Below are positions 8,216-18,037 of a stretch of 24,293 nt of DNA, piece by piece. This DNA is from Leucogyrophana mollusca (Eukaryota; Basidiomycota; Agaricomycetes; Boletales): assembly GCA_021014945.1 (NCBI GenBank), contig MU266669.1, positions 1-24,293 of the forward strand, written 5' to 3'. The notes under the pieces are model-generated. The model ran no database searches. It was not told where the DNA came from and was given only the letters and a program-made list of their open reading frames with translations. Every line of letters starts with the position of its first letter. Position 1 is the stretch's first letter. Made by a program: the position numbers and the translations under genes.

Positions 8216-11142
8216 CTAGGCAGTCCGAAAAGATAGTCGATAAATGGACGGGGCGATGGAGGAATGCAGTAATAAACACACCTTGAACGGACACTTGTTA
8301 TAATCAGACAGTTTTTCCAAGTATTCGTCTGACAAGTATTCCTTCAACCACTCGTCCAAGGCCCCGACGAGCTCATCGTGAGTGGCTGAGCGGTGCTGCG
8401 CTTGCCCCTGTTCATCGGGCACTGTTATAAATTTGGCGAGAGCATCGAACAGAAGCACATTGTAAGCTGTGATCAGTTCTTTGTTCGCAAAACGCATCAT
8501 GAGCTCTCGATGGGCGTCCCTAAGAAACTTGAGGGGACGCGCAAACATGTTACGCTTGGCACCTTCGATGGATGAAAACGTGCCTTCAGAGAATGCCAAC
8601 AGGAAGGCAGGCCACTGAGCCAGGTGAACAGGTCTCCCAGAGGCAATAATATGCGCAAAACCTCGCTCGTCTGCTAGGATGAGTTCTTCTCTTTCCAGCG
8701 AGTGACGGTAAGAAAAAGGGAACAGCAAGAGAACGTAGAGGAATGATTCGACGTCGTCCGCGGGACAATGAATATGACCCCCGGTGAGGACGTTAAGCGA
8801 CATATATGGCGTCGTCCCCTGAGCCCGGAATGAAAGGAAGTCACAAAAAATGGCGAATGATGGCTCACTGTCCTGCGCTCAGCGCATTTGTCATGATCCA
8901 ACTTCTGTTCTTCAACCCCTTTCTTAATCTCCTGTCTTATGGCCTCTATTCTCGCTTCCAAAGTAGCCTGGTCGCCTTGCGCACCGCCATCCTCCTTGTA
9001 GTGCACAGCCATATCAAAGTCAATGAGATATCCTCGTTGGGGCTCTGTGGGCCGAAGGGCGAGGACGATGTTGTTTTCACTAATGTCGCGGTGCAGAAAG
9101 CCTTGCCCAACAAGCCATTGGTGTCCTTGTGCCAAAATTCAGGTCAATCGTGTGGTATGAGATAGTGTCTCACCGAGTAGTGCTCCCCTGACCCCCATGA
9201 CAAAATCATGGATGCTCCAAAAAAACCGAACGGGCCGCTTCAAATCGACAGCACTGGCATTGAGAATCCGCTCCTCAAGACCCAGGCTAGTATATTGTTC
9301 TTTAGTAAATCCTCTGATTTTCTCGAGCGTGCTATCTCGAGTCGACGAAAAACGGCCTTGAAGGACGCTGCAAGATCCAAACCAAGGGTCAGGGCAACCA
9401 AGAGTCAGAGAGAATCGTGCACGAACTCATCTGATGCGAGGACATTGATGCTTTTGCCCTTGATCAAGTCATATACCTCCTTTTCTATACCAGTACGACG
9501 AGCGAGTTGCCAGGACAACTTCAAGGCCAAGAATGCTTTCAGCTTTCCGGGTTTACGAACAGCGTAAACGAGAGTGTTCCGTCCTCGAATCGAGCATGCG
9601 TTGGATATGATACCTTCGATATCGTAGCCATATACTTTCGCAGGAATTCTGGCACGCATGGTGACCTCAATAGTCGAGCTTTCGGGTTGCGACACCGCGG
9701 CCAGCGGGCGTACAAATGGGTGGCCATCGTCTATCTGGTCATATGATCGCTTTTTGGGGGATGTCGAGGCATTAGACGATCGCAGGACGCGGGACGAGGG
9801 CACCAGATAATTGCGTTCACTGCTTGATCGACTATAATTGTTGGAAAAGGGTGACCGCTGGATAGATCTGCTTAGAGACGACAGAGGAGTGCTGCACGAC
9901 GAGGTCGAAGCACGCGGCTCGGTACTAGCGTGGGACGTAGCCCTTGAGCGGCTCGTCAATGGCTCCCTGATGGCACTGGCTTTGACTTTCACCTCCTTCT
10001 CGACCAGGTCTGTGTTGGGATTCGTGAGCAACTCTTTGTCGTGGAGCAAGCCAAGTCCCAAAAGCAGTTGAACGAATTCCAGGCTCCCCCCACTGGTGTT
10101 AAGATTCAGGTCTGTATATTCGGTGCCGGCAGGGTCTCCGCGAATGAAAGAGATTTTGTGGTAAGATATTGCGAGGCCCAGAACGTAGCGAAGCCATGGC
10201 TGCGCGCGCTTCGTCCCTCTCATGTATCGGATGGCTTGCGTCACTCCATCAGCGTGGTATTTGCTTTTGGATTCGCCAATCAAACGAATGGCGGTAAAGT
10301 TGAGGTACTTTTCGTTAACCGTACCGCACCTCGTACCTTTCTTGTCGCCTTTATCGTTGAACGAGGTGATGGGCAACAGGACGACGTCAGGCCTCAGGTC
10401 CTGATCGTCAGCTTCGTACGACAGAGGGAATGCGTGGTGTTTGTTGGTGGGTGCCGCAAAGCGAAATAGTTGCGTGTGATTGTGGAGGTGAGGAAGGGCG
10501 ATACATATGCATTCCTCCATGACGAGATTCAGGAAGTCGACGAGGAGATACTCGTCGACAGGTTTTCTGGGAAACGTCGGCCACCTCCAGCTCTTCTCTT
10601 CACGGACATCGCCAGGCTGCTTTTCAAGAGGCGGGGAACGAATGCACGCCCGAGCTCGAGCAACATCAAACGCGTTGGTGATGCTGGCGGCAAAGAGGTT
10701 CGAGCCCGATGCGCCGTCACACTTTCTCCTCTTATGCGGCCTCTCCACATTGTCAAGGTTGACTGTTCCAGACTTGACCAGTCCTTCCAACACAATTCTG
10801 GCGAGGTCGGTTGTTATGATGGCGCCGAACACATTGTCGACGAGATCGCGGCTGAAGAGTTGACCTCTGGGCGACTGGTGAACGGGCACATCGTCCACCG
10901 CCCCAGTGGTATGCCTTTCGCCGGGCGTCCTATTGGATCCACTGAGTTTCATTGAAGTGGATTGCGCATCGCTGCGCAAAGATCCGGCTGGGTCATTGCG
11001 CCGGTGCCACCAGGAAATGCATTTGATGTTACGGCGTAGATACTACATTAGAGGTGTCTTCAGTACACTTACTGCGTTCCCTGTCTATCACCACGCTTAC
11101 CGTGGCAGTCGATGCGCCTGCTGTTGGCGTAGCAGTGGTCAT
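8216..11142 (-). CDS. FunK1 fungal-type protein kinase, with a frame break
   Basis: Exons 11142-11073, 10987-9423, 9367-9174, 9125-8869 and 8818-8216; about 900 residues. The N-terminal half carries the FunK1 pre-kinase region (LRPDVVLLP, GESKSKYHADGVTQAIRYM, a WLRYVLGLAIS strand), then a Ser/Thr-rich linker. The kinase part has ALKLSWQ (lysine), IEKEVYDL (helix C), HRDISENN (catalytic loop), LIDFDMAV (DFD in place of DFG) and TPYMSLNVL. FunK1 kinases are expanded in basidiomycetes; substrates are unknown. Most introns are clear (GTAAGT at 11072, GTGAGA at 9173, GTGAGC at 8868). The problem is 9422-9368: it looks like a perfect 55-bp intron (GTGCAC, CTGAC branch, TTGCAG), yet splicing it shifts the frame. 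Alternatively the exon runs through and a two-base CT gain in TCTCTCT (near 9410) breaks it. The 3' end could instead use an intron 8281-8216 and stop at 8189. Confidence 0.8.
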
Positions 11143-11457
11143 TTTGTTGGGTGCTGGTGGCATTTAGGAAACCGCGTAAGACCTCTCGAGCTCGACAGGT
11201 AACGCAAAAGATAAAAATCAGTAGGACGTCGGAATCATGGATGGAATTGACGTGGCACCCAGAGATCAAGTTAGCTTTGTAACTGGAGTGCTTCGAGTTA
11301 GGCCTGTCATGTTGGCGGGGTTGTTTAACTGGAGTTTATTACCTAACGGAGCGGAACCGGTCAGACTGATTATTTTACTTCACGTCCTCGGTCAACACTC
11401 CAAAGACACTGCGACGAGTATCAGGGGATTTAGGGTATTGGACTTGGCTCGCGATCG

Positions 11458-11539
11458 CACTGTACAGTGGAATCCAGTGCCACTGAGTCGAGTGAAACTG
11501 TGAACCAAGCTCCTAGTACTGTACACACAACTGTACACA
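11458..11539. promoter_or_regulatory. CTGTACA palindrome and repeat cluster
   Basis: CACTGTACAGTG at 11458-11469 is a perfect 12-bp palindrome. CAGTGCCACTG (11475-11485) is another inverted repeat. ACTGTACACA occurs twice in direct orientation at 11518-11527 and 11530-11539. Three CTGTACA cores within about 80 bp in a divergent intergenic region suggest a binding-site array, but no factor is known to me. Confidence 0.35.
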
Positions 11540-11619
11540 ACTTATGTAATGGTAAACGAGCGGCGCGATGTATTAAAAGAGTGAGAGTCACATATATACC
11601 AAGCCCCCGTTTAATTGCC

Positions 11620-11912
11620 AGTGCTTTCGGTGAACAAGACGGCAATATTCGATGCTGCGGATCGGGGACCAATTCTCGGCGGGACAGTGGCCTTCGTTGG
11701 GGTCAATCGCTTGGACACGTTCCTTGGTAAGACGGACGGACGTAATCTAAAAGCGTCGTGCATCGGTGCGAGAGCCATGACTTAGGTTGGACGTTGAACA
11801 CTCGAACCCTCGAAATGCCCATGTAGCCGGATACGATGACTTTGCTTTGGTGATTCGTGACAGAAAGGCCTACAACGTTCTCGCTGTGAATGTCGACCTA
11901 GATGGGCAATAG
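11620..11912 (+). pseudogene. Two exon-like fragments of an unrecognised gene
   Basis: After a possible acceptor (TTGCCAG near 11618) the plus strand reads KTAIFDAADRGPILGGTVAF followed by a VNRLDTFL block to a GTAAGA donor near 11728. After a CATGACTTAG acceptor near 11787 it reads LDVEHSNPRNAHVAGYDDF and ALVIRDRKAYNVLAVNVD to a TAG at about 11912. Both parts look like real protein and the intron signals are good, but the two frames are offset by one base and no start exon is evident. I do not know the family. Confidence 0.3.
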
Positions 11913-12070
11913 CAAAAGCTCAGCACAACGGGCGAAAGGCTCCTCACAGCTACCTCGTGTTTACCAAACGATATGTAGGCTCATTGCTGCGCTGGACATG
12001 GCCTGTCCTATATCCACCTCAAATACCCTAATGACATCCCCTCTCCAAGCACTGAAACCTACCTCGCACC

Positions 12071-13822
12071 ATGACTGACTTTATGGACTTTCATCAGACG
12101 CCCCGGGACATTCGCATCGACACTAGTTATGCCGCTCGTCCTGCAAGCGACTACCCGGATTACCAGCCCGAGCCCCGTAGACAGAGCCAGAGTCGAATCA
12201 GAGACGTCACCTGGATATCGACCTCTCAGTCTCAGCAGCCGTCTACCGCTCGTACCCCACAAACACCCCGCTGGACACCTCCGCCGCCGTCCATATCTGT
12301 CCCTACGCCCCCAGCCGACCATCCCCGCACCATTTCTCGCCCACCAACAGAATCCGACTGGCTTGACGCAGAGTACATGACAGTCACCGTCGGCGGTGAG
12401 ATTGAAGGGGAAAGGCGCATCCACGAGTTCCAAGAAGACGGGATGGTGGATCCAGAAATGGGGTATGGCTTCAGCGAGGAGAAAAAAGGCGGAGCAAGAA
12501 AATTTGTGGGCGGGTTCGTTAGCGGGTTGAAGCGACTTCCGATGGTCATGTCGAAAGGCCGTCTCAAAGACCGTAAGAACCCTCGGCAGGGCACAACACA
12601 TACCGTCGACCTGGATCGTGACCCAAGCAAATCGAGCCTCCCGCGGTACCAGTCGAACACACAGCTTAAACCTGGCCTGCCTACGTCAAATGTGCAGTAC
12701 GTCGAGGCAATGGACATGCCCAACCCTGAACGCGCCCACCAGCATCCTATCTCGCCACGCATGTCTCTGAACGAGAATGGGAGTGCACGCGCAGCTACAC
12801 CACTGGGAGATATGCGCAGGGAGAGACTGACTCTCTCCGCAGTGCGCGAGCACTCCCTCGAACACCAGTCCGACGATCACCAAGGACTGGGACTGGAACT
12901 CAACACCCCCCATCACGCATTCCACCCCTCCGCAGAAGCCCTCGCCAGTCCCGTCCTCGCATCGCCAAAACCTGGTTCTGACTACGCCAAAATGGAATCC
13001 CCCATCCGTCCGCCCTCGGACACTTCCCTCGGTTCGCAATTCGCCCGAGTTCAGCGTTTCATACGTGAGCTGAACGAGCTCCCATGGGTTGCTTCGCGTG
13101 TCGCCGCAGAATATATCCCGGGGGAGTCCAGTCGTGCCAGATATAGCCGACATAGAGACTCAAAGCCGTCTGTGTCGTGGTACAACGTTCGACACAACCG
13201 CTCCCTGGATCTCCTCGCAGGCCCGTCTATTGCCCACCCGCACCCACACCACATCCACCCGCACCACTCGCACCACCCCCCATACGTCATGGGATCCAGT
13301 GCCAACCTCCTCTACCCACACGGACACGCGCCAGCAGATAGGTCACGCACGCCTTCAGCCGAAGGCCCTCCATCTCAGCAGGGCTCTACCGATAGCCACG
13401 GAAATCCGGTTTACCCCCATCACGCATATGTCCCTGCCTACGTCGCGCAGCCTTTATTCGTGTACCCGTCTGGCTTCCCGTCTCACGGGGTGATGGCGGG
13501 GCTGCCACAGGGCATCATGGCAGGGCCGCCGCAGGGTATCATAGCAGGGTTACCGCAGGGTATCATGGGTGGGCCGCCTCATGGGGTTATGGCTAGCCTA
13601 CCTCATGGACAAGTGACTCAAGGGATCATGCCTGGGCCACCCCCGGCGGTGACTCGGGTATCAAGCTCTTCTTCAGGAAGTGTCCCAGACATGCAGCAAG
13701 CGCGCCCTGTGTACATGCTTGCTACATCTCCGCCGACATTTATGCCCCCACCGCAGGATCGACGTTCACCGTCAAGGTCGACACAACAGCTACACCACCC
13801 GCGTACACCGATCCCAGGCTAG
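12071..13822 (+). CDS. Disordered agaricomycete protein with octapeptide repeats
   Basis: Single exon, 583 residues, with a good start context (GCACCATGAC). The composition is rich in Pro, Ser, His and Gln, and most of the chain should be unstructured. Two compact segments stand out: ARKFVGGFVSGLKRLPMVMS (about 142-161, amphipathic and basic) and VQRFIRELNELPWVASRVAA (about 327-346). Both look like the conserved parts of an uncharacterised family in mushrooms. A His-rich run (about 388-406) and five tandem octapeptides of the type G-[VI]-[MI]-x-G-x-P-[QH] (473-512) follow. There is no signal peptide or membrane helix. A scaffold or cytoskeletal/membrane-associated role is possible but is only a guess. 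The gene is convergent with the VPS9 GEF gene. Confidence 0.75.
   Translation: MTDFMDFHQTPRDIRIDTSYAARPASDYPDYQPEPRRQSQSRIRDVTWISTSQSQQPSTARTPQTPRWTPPPPSISVPTPPADHPRTISRPPTESDWLDAEYMTVTVGGEIEGERRIHEFQEDGMVDPEMGYGFSEEKKGGARKFVGGFVSGLKRLPMVMSKGRLKDRKNPRQGTTHTVDLDRDPSKSSLPRYQSNTQLKPGLPTSNVQYVEAMDMPNPERAHQHPISPRMSLNENGSARAATPLGDMRRERLTLSAVREHSLEHQSDDHQGLGLELNTPHHAFHPSAEALASPVLASPKPGSDYAKMESPIRPPSDTSLGSQFARVQRFIRELNELPWVASRVAAEYIPGESSRARYSRHRDSKPSVSWYNVRHNRSLDLLAGPSIAHPHPHHIHPHHSHHPPYVMGSSANLLYPHGHAPADRSRTPSAEGPPSQQGSTDSHGNPVYPHHAYVPAYVAQPLFVYPSGFPSHGVMAGLPQGIMAGPPQGIIAGLPQGIMGGPPHGVMASLPHGQVTQGIMPGPPPAVTRVSSSSSGSVPDMQQARPVYMLATSPPTFMPPPQDRRSPSRSTQQLHHPRTPIPG
13487..13606 (+). repeat. Five tandem 24-bp units encoding octapeptides
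   Basis: Five consecutive 24-bp units encode GVMAGLPQ, GIMAGPPQ, GIIAGLPQ, GIMGGPPH and GVMASLPH. Third-codon differences between units show that the array is not a very recent expansion. A partial GIMPGPPP unit follows after a spacer. Confidence 0.8.
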
Positions 13823-14189
13823 GGATATGTGTAAACTATGCCTGGCCAAGAACGTGTACACCCATGTTGGACGGATCTCAGGTCACCAATAATTTCTTCA
13901 ACGAGTGCTAACCGTATGATTCTCATCCTTTCTTTCGTGTCGGCGTCCTCGTCAGGTCCACTGACTTATCTTGCCAAGCATGCAACACTTACCACTGGTC
14001 TGGGCGAGAACACTGTTGGCAATGTCTGCAATTCATGTTGCTGTCTGGTATCATGCCCTTGAAGGAGCTAATTTCCGTGCATTGAGCTCCGTAGACAATG
14101 CAGACTATGAAATCCTGTAAAATATCATTTATTTGCTGGGAAGTCAAACAAAATGCATGACAGATCTTCCCCAAACCCGCACTTGAATC
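13823..14189. other. Intergenic between convergent genes
   Basis: A 367-bp shared 3' region of the disordered-protein gene (+) and the VPS9 GEF gene (-). Nothing else is recognised. Confidence 0.6.
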
Positions 14190-17100
14190 TCATTCATCGA
14201 ATCCGCCCATGGCGCGAATGCCCTCAACCAACCGCTTATATTCCCTCAGTAGCTCTCCGACCTCTGACACCTTGATATCATCCTCCGCACACTCGACAAA
14301 TCGTCGGTTAGGCGGTGGGAGACGTAGAGAGATCGGAGACTGCGCGCGGGAAGACCCAGGAGTGTCAAACCGGTTTGGCTGCGTTGCAGGAAGAAGTAGT
14401 GAAGTCTTGTGGATTGGAGGGGACGTCTGAGAGTATGACATCTGTGAGATGGATTACTGACGTTGGGAGCAAACTTACCTTATGCGTGTCAGATTGTGAC
14501 AGCCTCGACAATCCCGGAACAGCAGCCAGGCGGTCTGTCAAGCTCTTCCTCCCCGTCTGCTTCTGTTTCCGCTTCCTCGCCTTCCCGCTCATCATGCTCT
14601 CAAAACTCCTGATGCTCCTGGTATCATGCGTCCCCTCCACTTCTTCCTCTTCCTCTTCATCCTCCTCCCCCTCGTCCTCGCCGTCCTCATCGTCCTCATC
14701 GTCTTCTGTCTTCTCCGACATGTACGCCCCGTCCTCCCCGTCGTCATTCACGTAGAGCGACTTGACCGAGCTCGGACGTGACGATACAGTCACGAGCTGC
14801 TGCCCTACCTCCTCGGGATGACTGCTCGACTTCGCCTTCTCCCTCTGGCCAGGTAAAGACGCTGCCAAGCTTGCTATCGAGAACCCGCTCTCGCGGCGGA
14901 GGAGCCCAAGGCCCGGACGCATATTCCACGGGGCTGACTCAGTGGATTCGACGGACCCCACGCGGACGGTAGCATTCTCTGCCGGGTGGCCCGGGAGGAG
15001 TGAGCGCAGGACACCAAATGAGGAGTCAACGACGCCCGAGATGACTTTGTTTGCTGATCCTGCGATAGCGTCGACCTGCTGCTCGACTCGACCACGAAGA
15101 CTGCCGGACGTGCCTTCCAGCGGTATATTCGGCGAATCTGGGGTGAGGCCTGTACGCACGATAGGTATGGGTGTGAGGTCCGCTGTGCTGAATATAAATC
15201 AGGCTTCAGTGAACGCCTGTGACTGGTACGGTCTCAAAACCGACCTGATCACCTTCTTCTCGCTATCCCCAAGTCCCAATGCGCCAAGATCGACGTTCTC
15301 CAGGAACTCTGCGACGGCCATGAGGTTGATGAGGCAGTAACTCTCCTCTCCGCCGAATGTCTGGTTTCTGTAGCGTTGCGTAAAGAGAAGATGGGAGACC
15401 AGGTGTGCAGGATTTGCTTTGACGACGGCGAAGATGATCAGCGGCAGGAGCACATCTCCTGATACTGGAGTCGTTGATTCTGGGGGCGAGGTTGCCGTGA
15501 GGAAAGGAGAACGCGAGCGCGATCGGGGTGCTAGTTTCTCAGGTGACGCGGGGTGACTAGGTTCGTCGGGAGCTAGGAGGACTGGTATAGGTAGGGGTGA
15601 GGAGATGATATCGTCTGGAGAGGTGACCATGGGTATGTCGATAGGTGCGACGGAACCTGCGGGAGACTGATCCTTCATATGGTCCTGCTCGTCACTGGTC
15701 TTCAGGTGAATGGGTGGGAGTTTCGACAGTCCATCTGTACATCGTCAGAGAGGGAACAACGCTAGTAAAATTTTGGTTGTTCACCAACTACAAGCTTATG
15801 TGCAGATACCAGAACGGCCGCTTTATCCCCCGGTGAACGGCATGCGACGTCTAGTTGAGAGAGAGCTGTGTATCGTAAGTGTTTGAGCGGTTGAAACCTA
15901 TATCGGCGATCGAAACAGCGAGCTTACTTGCTCCACAAGCCTGCACGACGACATCGACGTCAGGCCCCGCTTTACCGACATCGACGTCGAGATGCTCGAG
16001 ACCCAAATCAAGCATGTTGAGCGCTGCTATTCGACTCGAAAGTGCCTCGTCGTGAGAAGCATCATCCGAATTCAGCGGTAAGAACAATCTTTAAAGCACG
16101 CGTTAAATAGACCAATATTTAGGTACCTCAGCAAACTTACCTATCGTAAAATAGCGTGCAGAGGGTACGCTCCACTGTCTCGAGGATTTCATGAACCCTC
16201 GTGTCGTTCTCGGCCTTCTCCCGTTCCCGGCGCTCATTCTCGTGCTCCCCTTCGACGAACGGGTCTTCTCGCCTCCGACTTGATATCGGACTATCACTTG
16301 CCTGTAGCTCGTGTTCAAGTGCAGCATAGAATTCTTGAAATTTATCAGCTATCTCCTCTGGACTCTCCAGGATAGCATTAATAATATATGGTGTCTTCGA
16401 AGGGCTCCCACCGATGTCATGCAACTTCTTTTTCGGAGACTTTACGAGGGGATGAAGCCATGCTGCGAAGTTTTGTACGCGCTCGCATATTGCTGGCGGG
16501 ACATCGTTGAGGGAGTCCTGGATCTCGGACTTGAGTGCAGATACAATGTCTCTGCCAACGTCCTTTCGGCAGATGTGGCGGTCGATGCTGAAGGCGGAGA
16601 CCTCGACAATGTGCTCCGCCTCTGTCGGAGGCGGGAGGGGAACGGTAGCGTTTGGTGGCGTTGCGGGCTTTTGGCCGAAGAGAGAAGCGAATGGCATGGA
16701 CAGACGGGAGGAGCTTTGGGCTGGGGTGGGACGAGCGGCTGGACGGGGCGGTAAGGGTGGCTTTGCACTTGGGCGGGGAGGAAGAGGGAGTGATGGGCTA
16801 TATGCGGGCACGGAGAATTTTGGGTAAGGGGAGTGGGGAGAGCATGTTGGAAGAGGGGGGAGCGCGGCGAGTAAGGACGAGCGACTCGCGGAAGACGCGA
16901 TCAAGTCCTGGAAGTGTTTGCCTGTTGGCGATAGCGCCGATCGGAAGGTTAAAGTCTCGCTATGAGAAGGGTCAGTCGTGATACCCCCCAAAAGCAAGGA
17001 GAACAAACTTCACGAGCTGTCCTCTCAGGCCGGACATCGTAACAACTGGAGCATCGCTCCTCGTTGACCCATCACAAAACACGATGTGATCCTGGACAAA

Positions 17101-17669
17101 ATCCGCCGTAATCTTCTCCTGTGTAGTAGATGGCTCGAGCGGCAAAAGTAATGACGCCTACGTGAATAACAAAGATGAGAGAACTGCATACACCGCTGTA
17201 TTCACAAAGCTAAGCCTACCTTTCCCTTAGTGATAGCGATCCAGATTTCACTCCACTCATCAGATGCGTCACCCTCGTACGTCAGCTTCTCGAGCATTGC
17301 CCATCCCAGACTTCCGGTATCGAGGCCAATACCCTGTGCAGCGGCCTTGAGGTTCGTCAGCTGGAGCTTGCTAGTTGCACCGCCCTGAGGCTGTTGGGGG
17401 GCCACAGAGACAGATGGCTGGGCGGTCGTTCCAGTCGTCGCAGACGTCGTTACTACTCGTTGTCTGGGGGTGTAAGGGACGTATCTGGGTGTTGAGGAGG
17501 AGGCTTCTCGGTGGTGCTGATCTGGGTTGGGACTTGAAGAGCTTGAGGGACCGGGGGAGAGGAGCGGGTGGGCGGACAGGCTTTCGCGTGAGGCCGACCT
17601 TACGATATTCGCCCCTTGTACACGTCCGATCGAAGTCGCAGGAAACAGTGCTTCGCGCCTCTGTGCCAT
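14190..17669 (-). CDS. VPS9-domain guanine nucleotide exchange factor for Rab5-type GTPases
   Basis: Eight exons: 17669-17220, 17157-17014, 16959-16141, 16088-15928, 15865-15785, 15734-15245, 15187-14479, 14426-14190; about 1030 residues. The VPS9 fold is spread over exons 3-6: DRLFLP and DDASHDEALSSRIAALNMLD, then KAAVLVSAHKLVVDGLSKLP, then the catalytic strand GDVLLPLIIFAVVKANPAHL with the key Asp and the conserved Pro, and GEESYCLINLMAVAEFLE. A Ser/Pro-rich insert of roughly 60 residues splits the domain before GDVLLP. By family it activates Rab5/Vps21-like GTPases on endosomes. The N-terminus is disordered; exon 7 has a long Asp/Glu run (about 14641-14717). Within exon 3 the frame changes by one base near a C6 run (16855-16860), in a Pro-rich linker. 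The last intron is either 37 bp (to 14442) or, more typically, 52 bp (to 14427); both are in frame. Confidence 0.88.
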
Positions 17670-18037
17670 TCTGGAGTCTATGGGTTTGGGGTTAAGTGCA
17701 GGCCGTTTGATGGTAAGTTCTGTGAGGATATGAGTCTTGGATAATCAAAGCATTAACTTTCGATGAAGAGGAATCGGAAGAGGGCTTGCTTAGGCTTGAT
17801 CTCTGCGCACAGCTGCTATAATTCGGTTGACTGCAAAGGCATGAGCCTCAAACTGTGTAGCGCTCACGCCAATTGCTTCCGCAAAATCGGTCCAGTTATT
17901 TAAACTCAGCGGCATTGTTTTCTCTTCCATGCCGGCGGGCCCTCCTCGTCCTCGCTCCCACTGTACCCTTTGCTTGTGGGAAGGTACAGGTCTTACGCTT
18001 TAATTTGGGTCATGCACTGATCTGTGACTGCACAAGT
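17670..18037. promoter_or_regulatory. Divergent promoter region
   Basis: A 368-bp gap between the starts of the VPS9 GEF gene (-) and the coiled-coil orphan (+). It should carry both promoters. I see no clear TATA box or repeat. Confidence 0.45.

Larger units (their letters stand above)
11143..12070. other. Divergent intergenic region with palindromes and relics
   Basis: Lies between the kinase (-) and the disordered-protein gene (+), so it should hold both promoters. It contains a cluster of CTGTACA elements (11458-11539) and, at about 11620-11912, exon-like open frames described separately. No intact gene is supported. Confidence 0.55.

Noticed and set aside
9507..10955. Several plus-strand frames opposite the kinase exon (9507-9746, 10041-10469, 10470-10955)
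   Set aside because: They are antisense shadows of the long FunK1 exon, which carries the family motifs.
13487..13606. 24-bp tandem units considered as a CRISPR-like or satellite array
   Set aside because: The units are contiguous without spacers, keep the reading frame and sit inside a coding exon.
14315..14755. Plus-strand frame with a long Ser run
   Set aside because: It is the complement of the Asp/Glu-rich tract in the VPS9 GEF gene.
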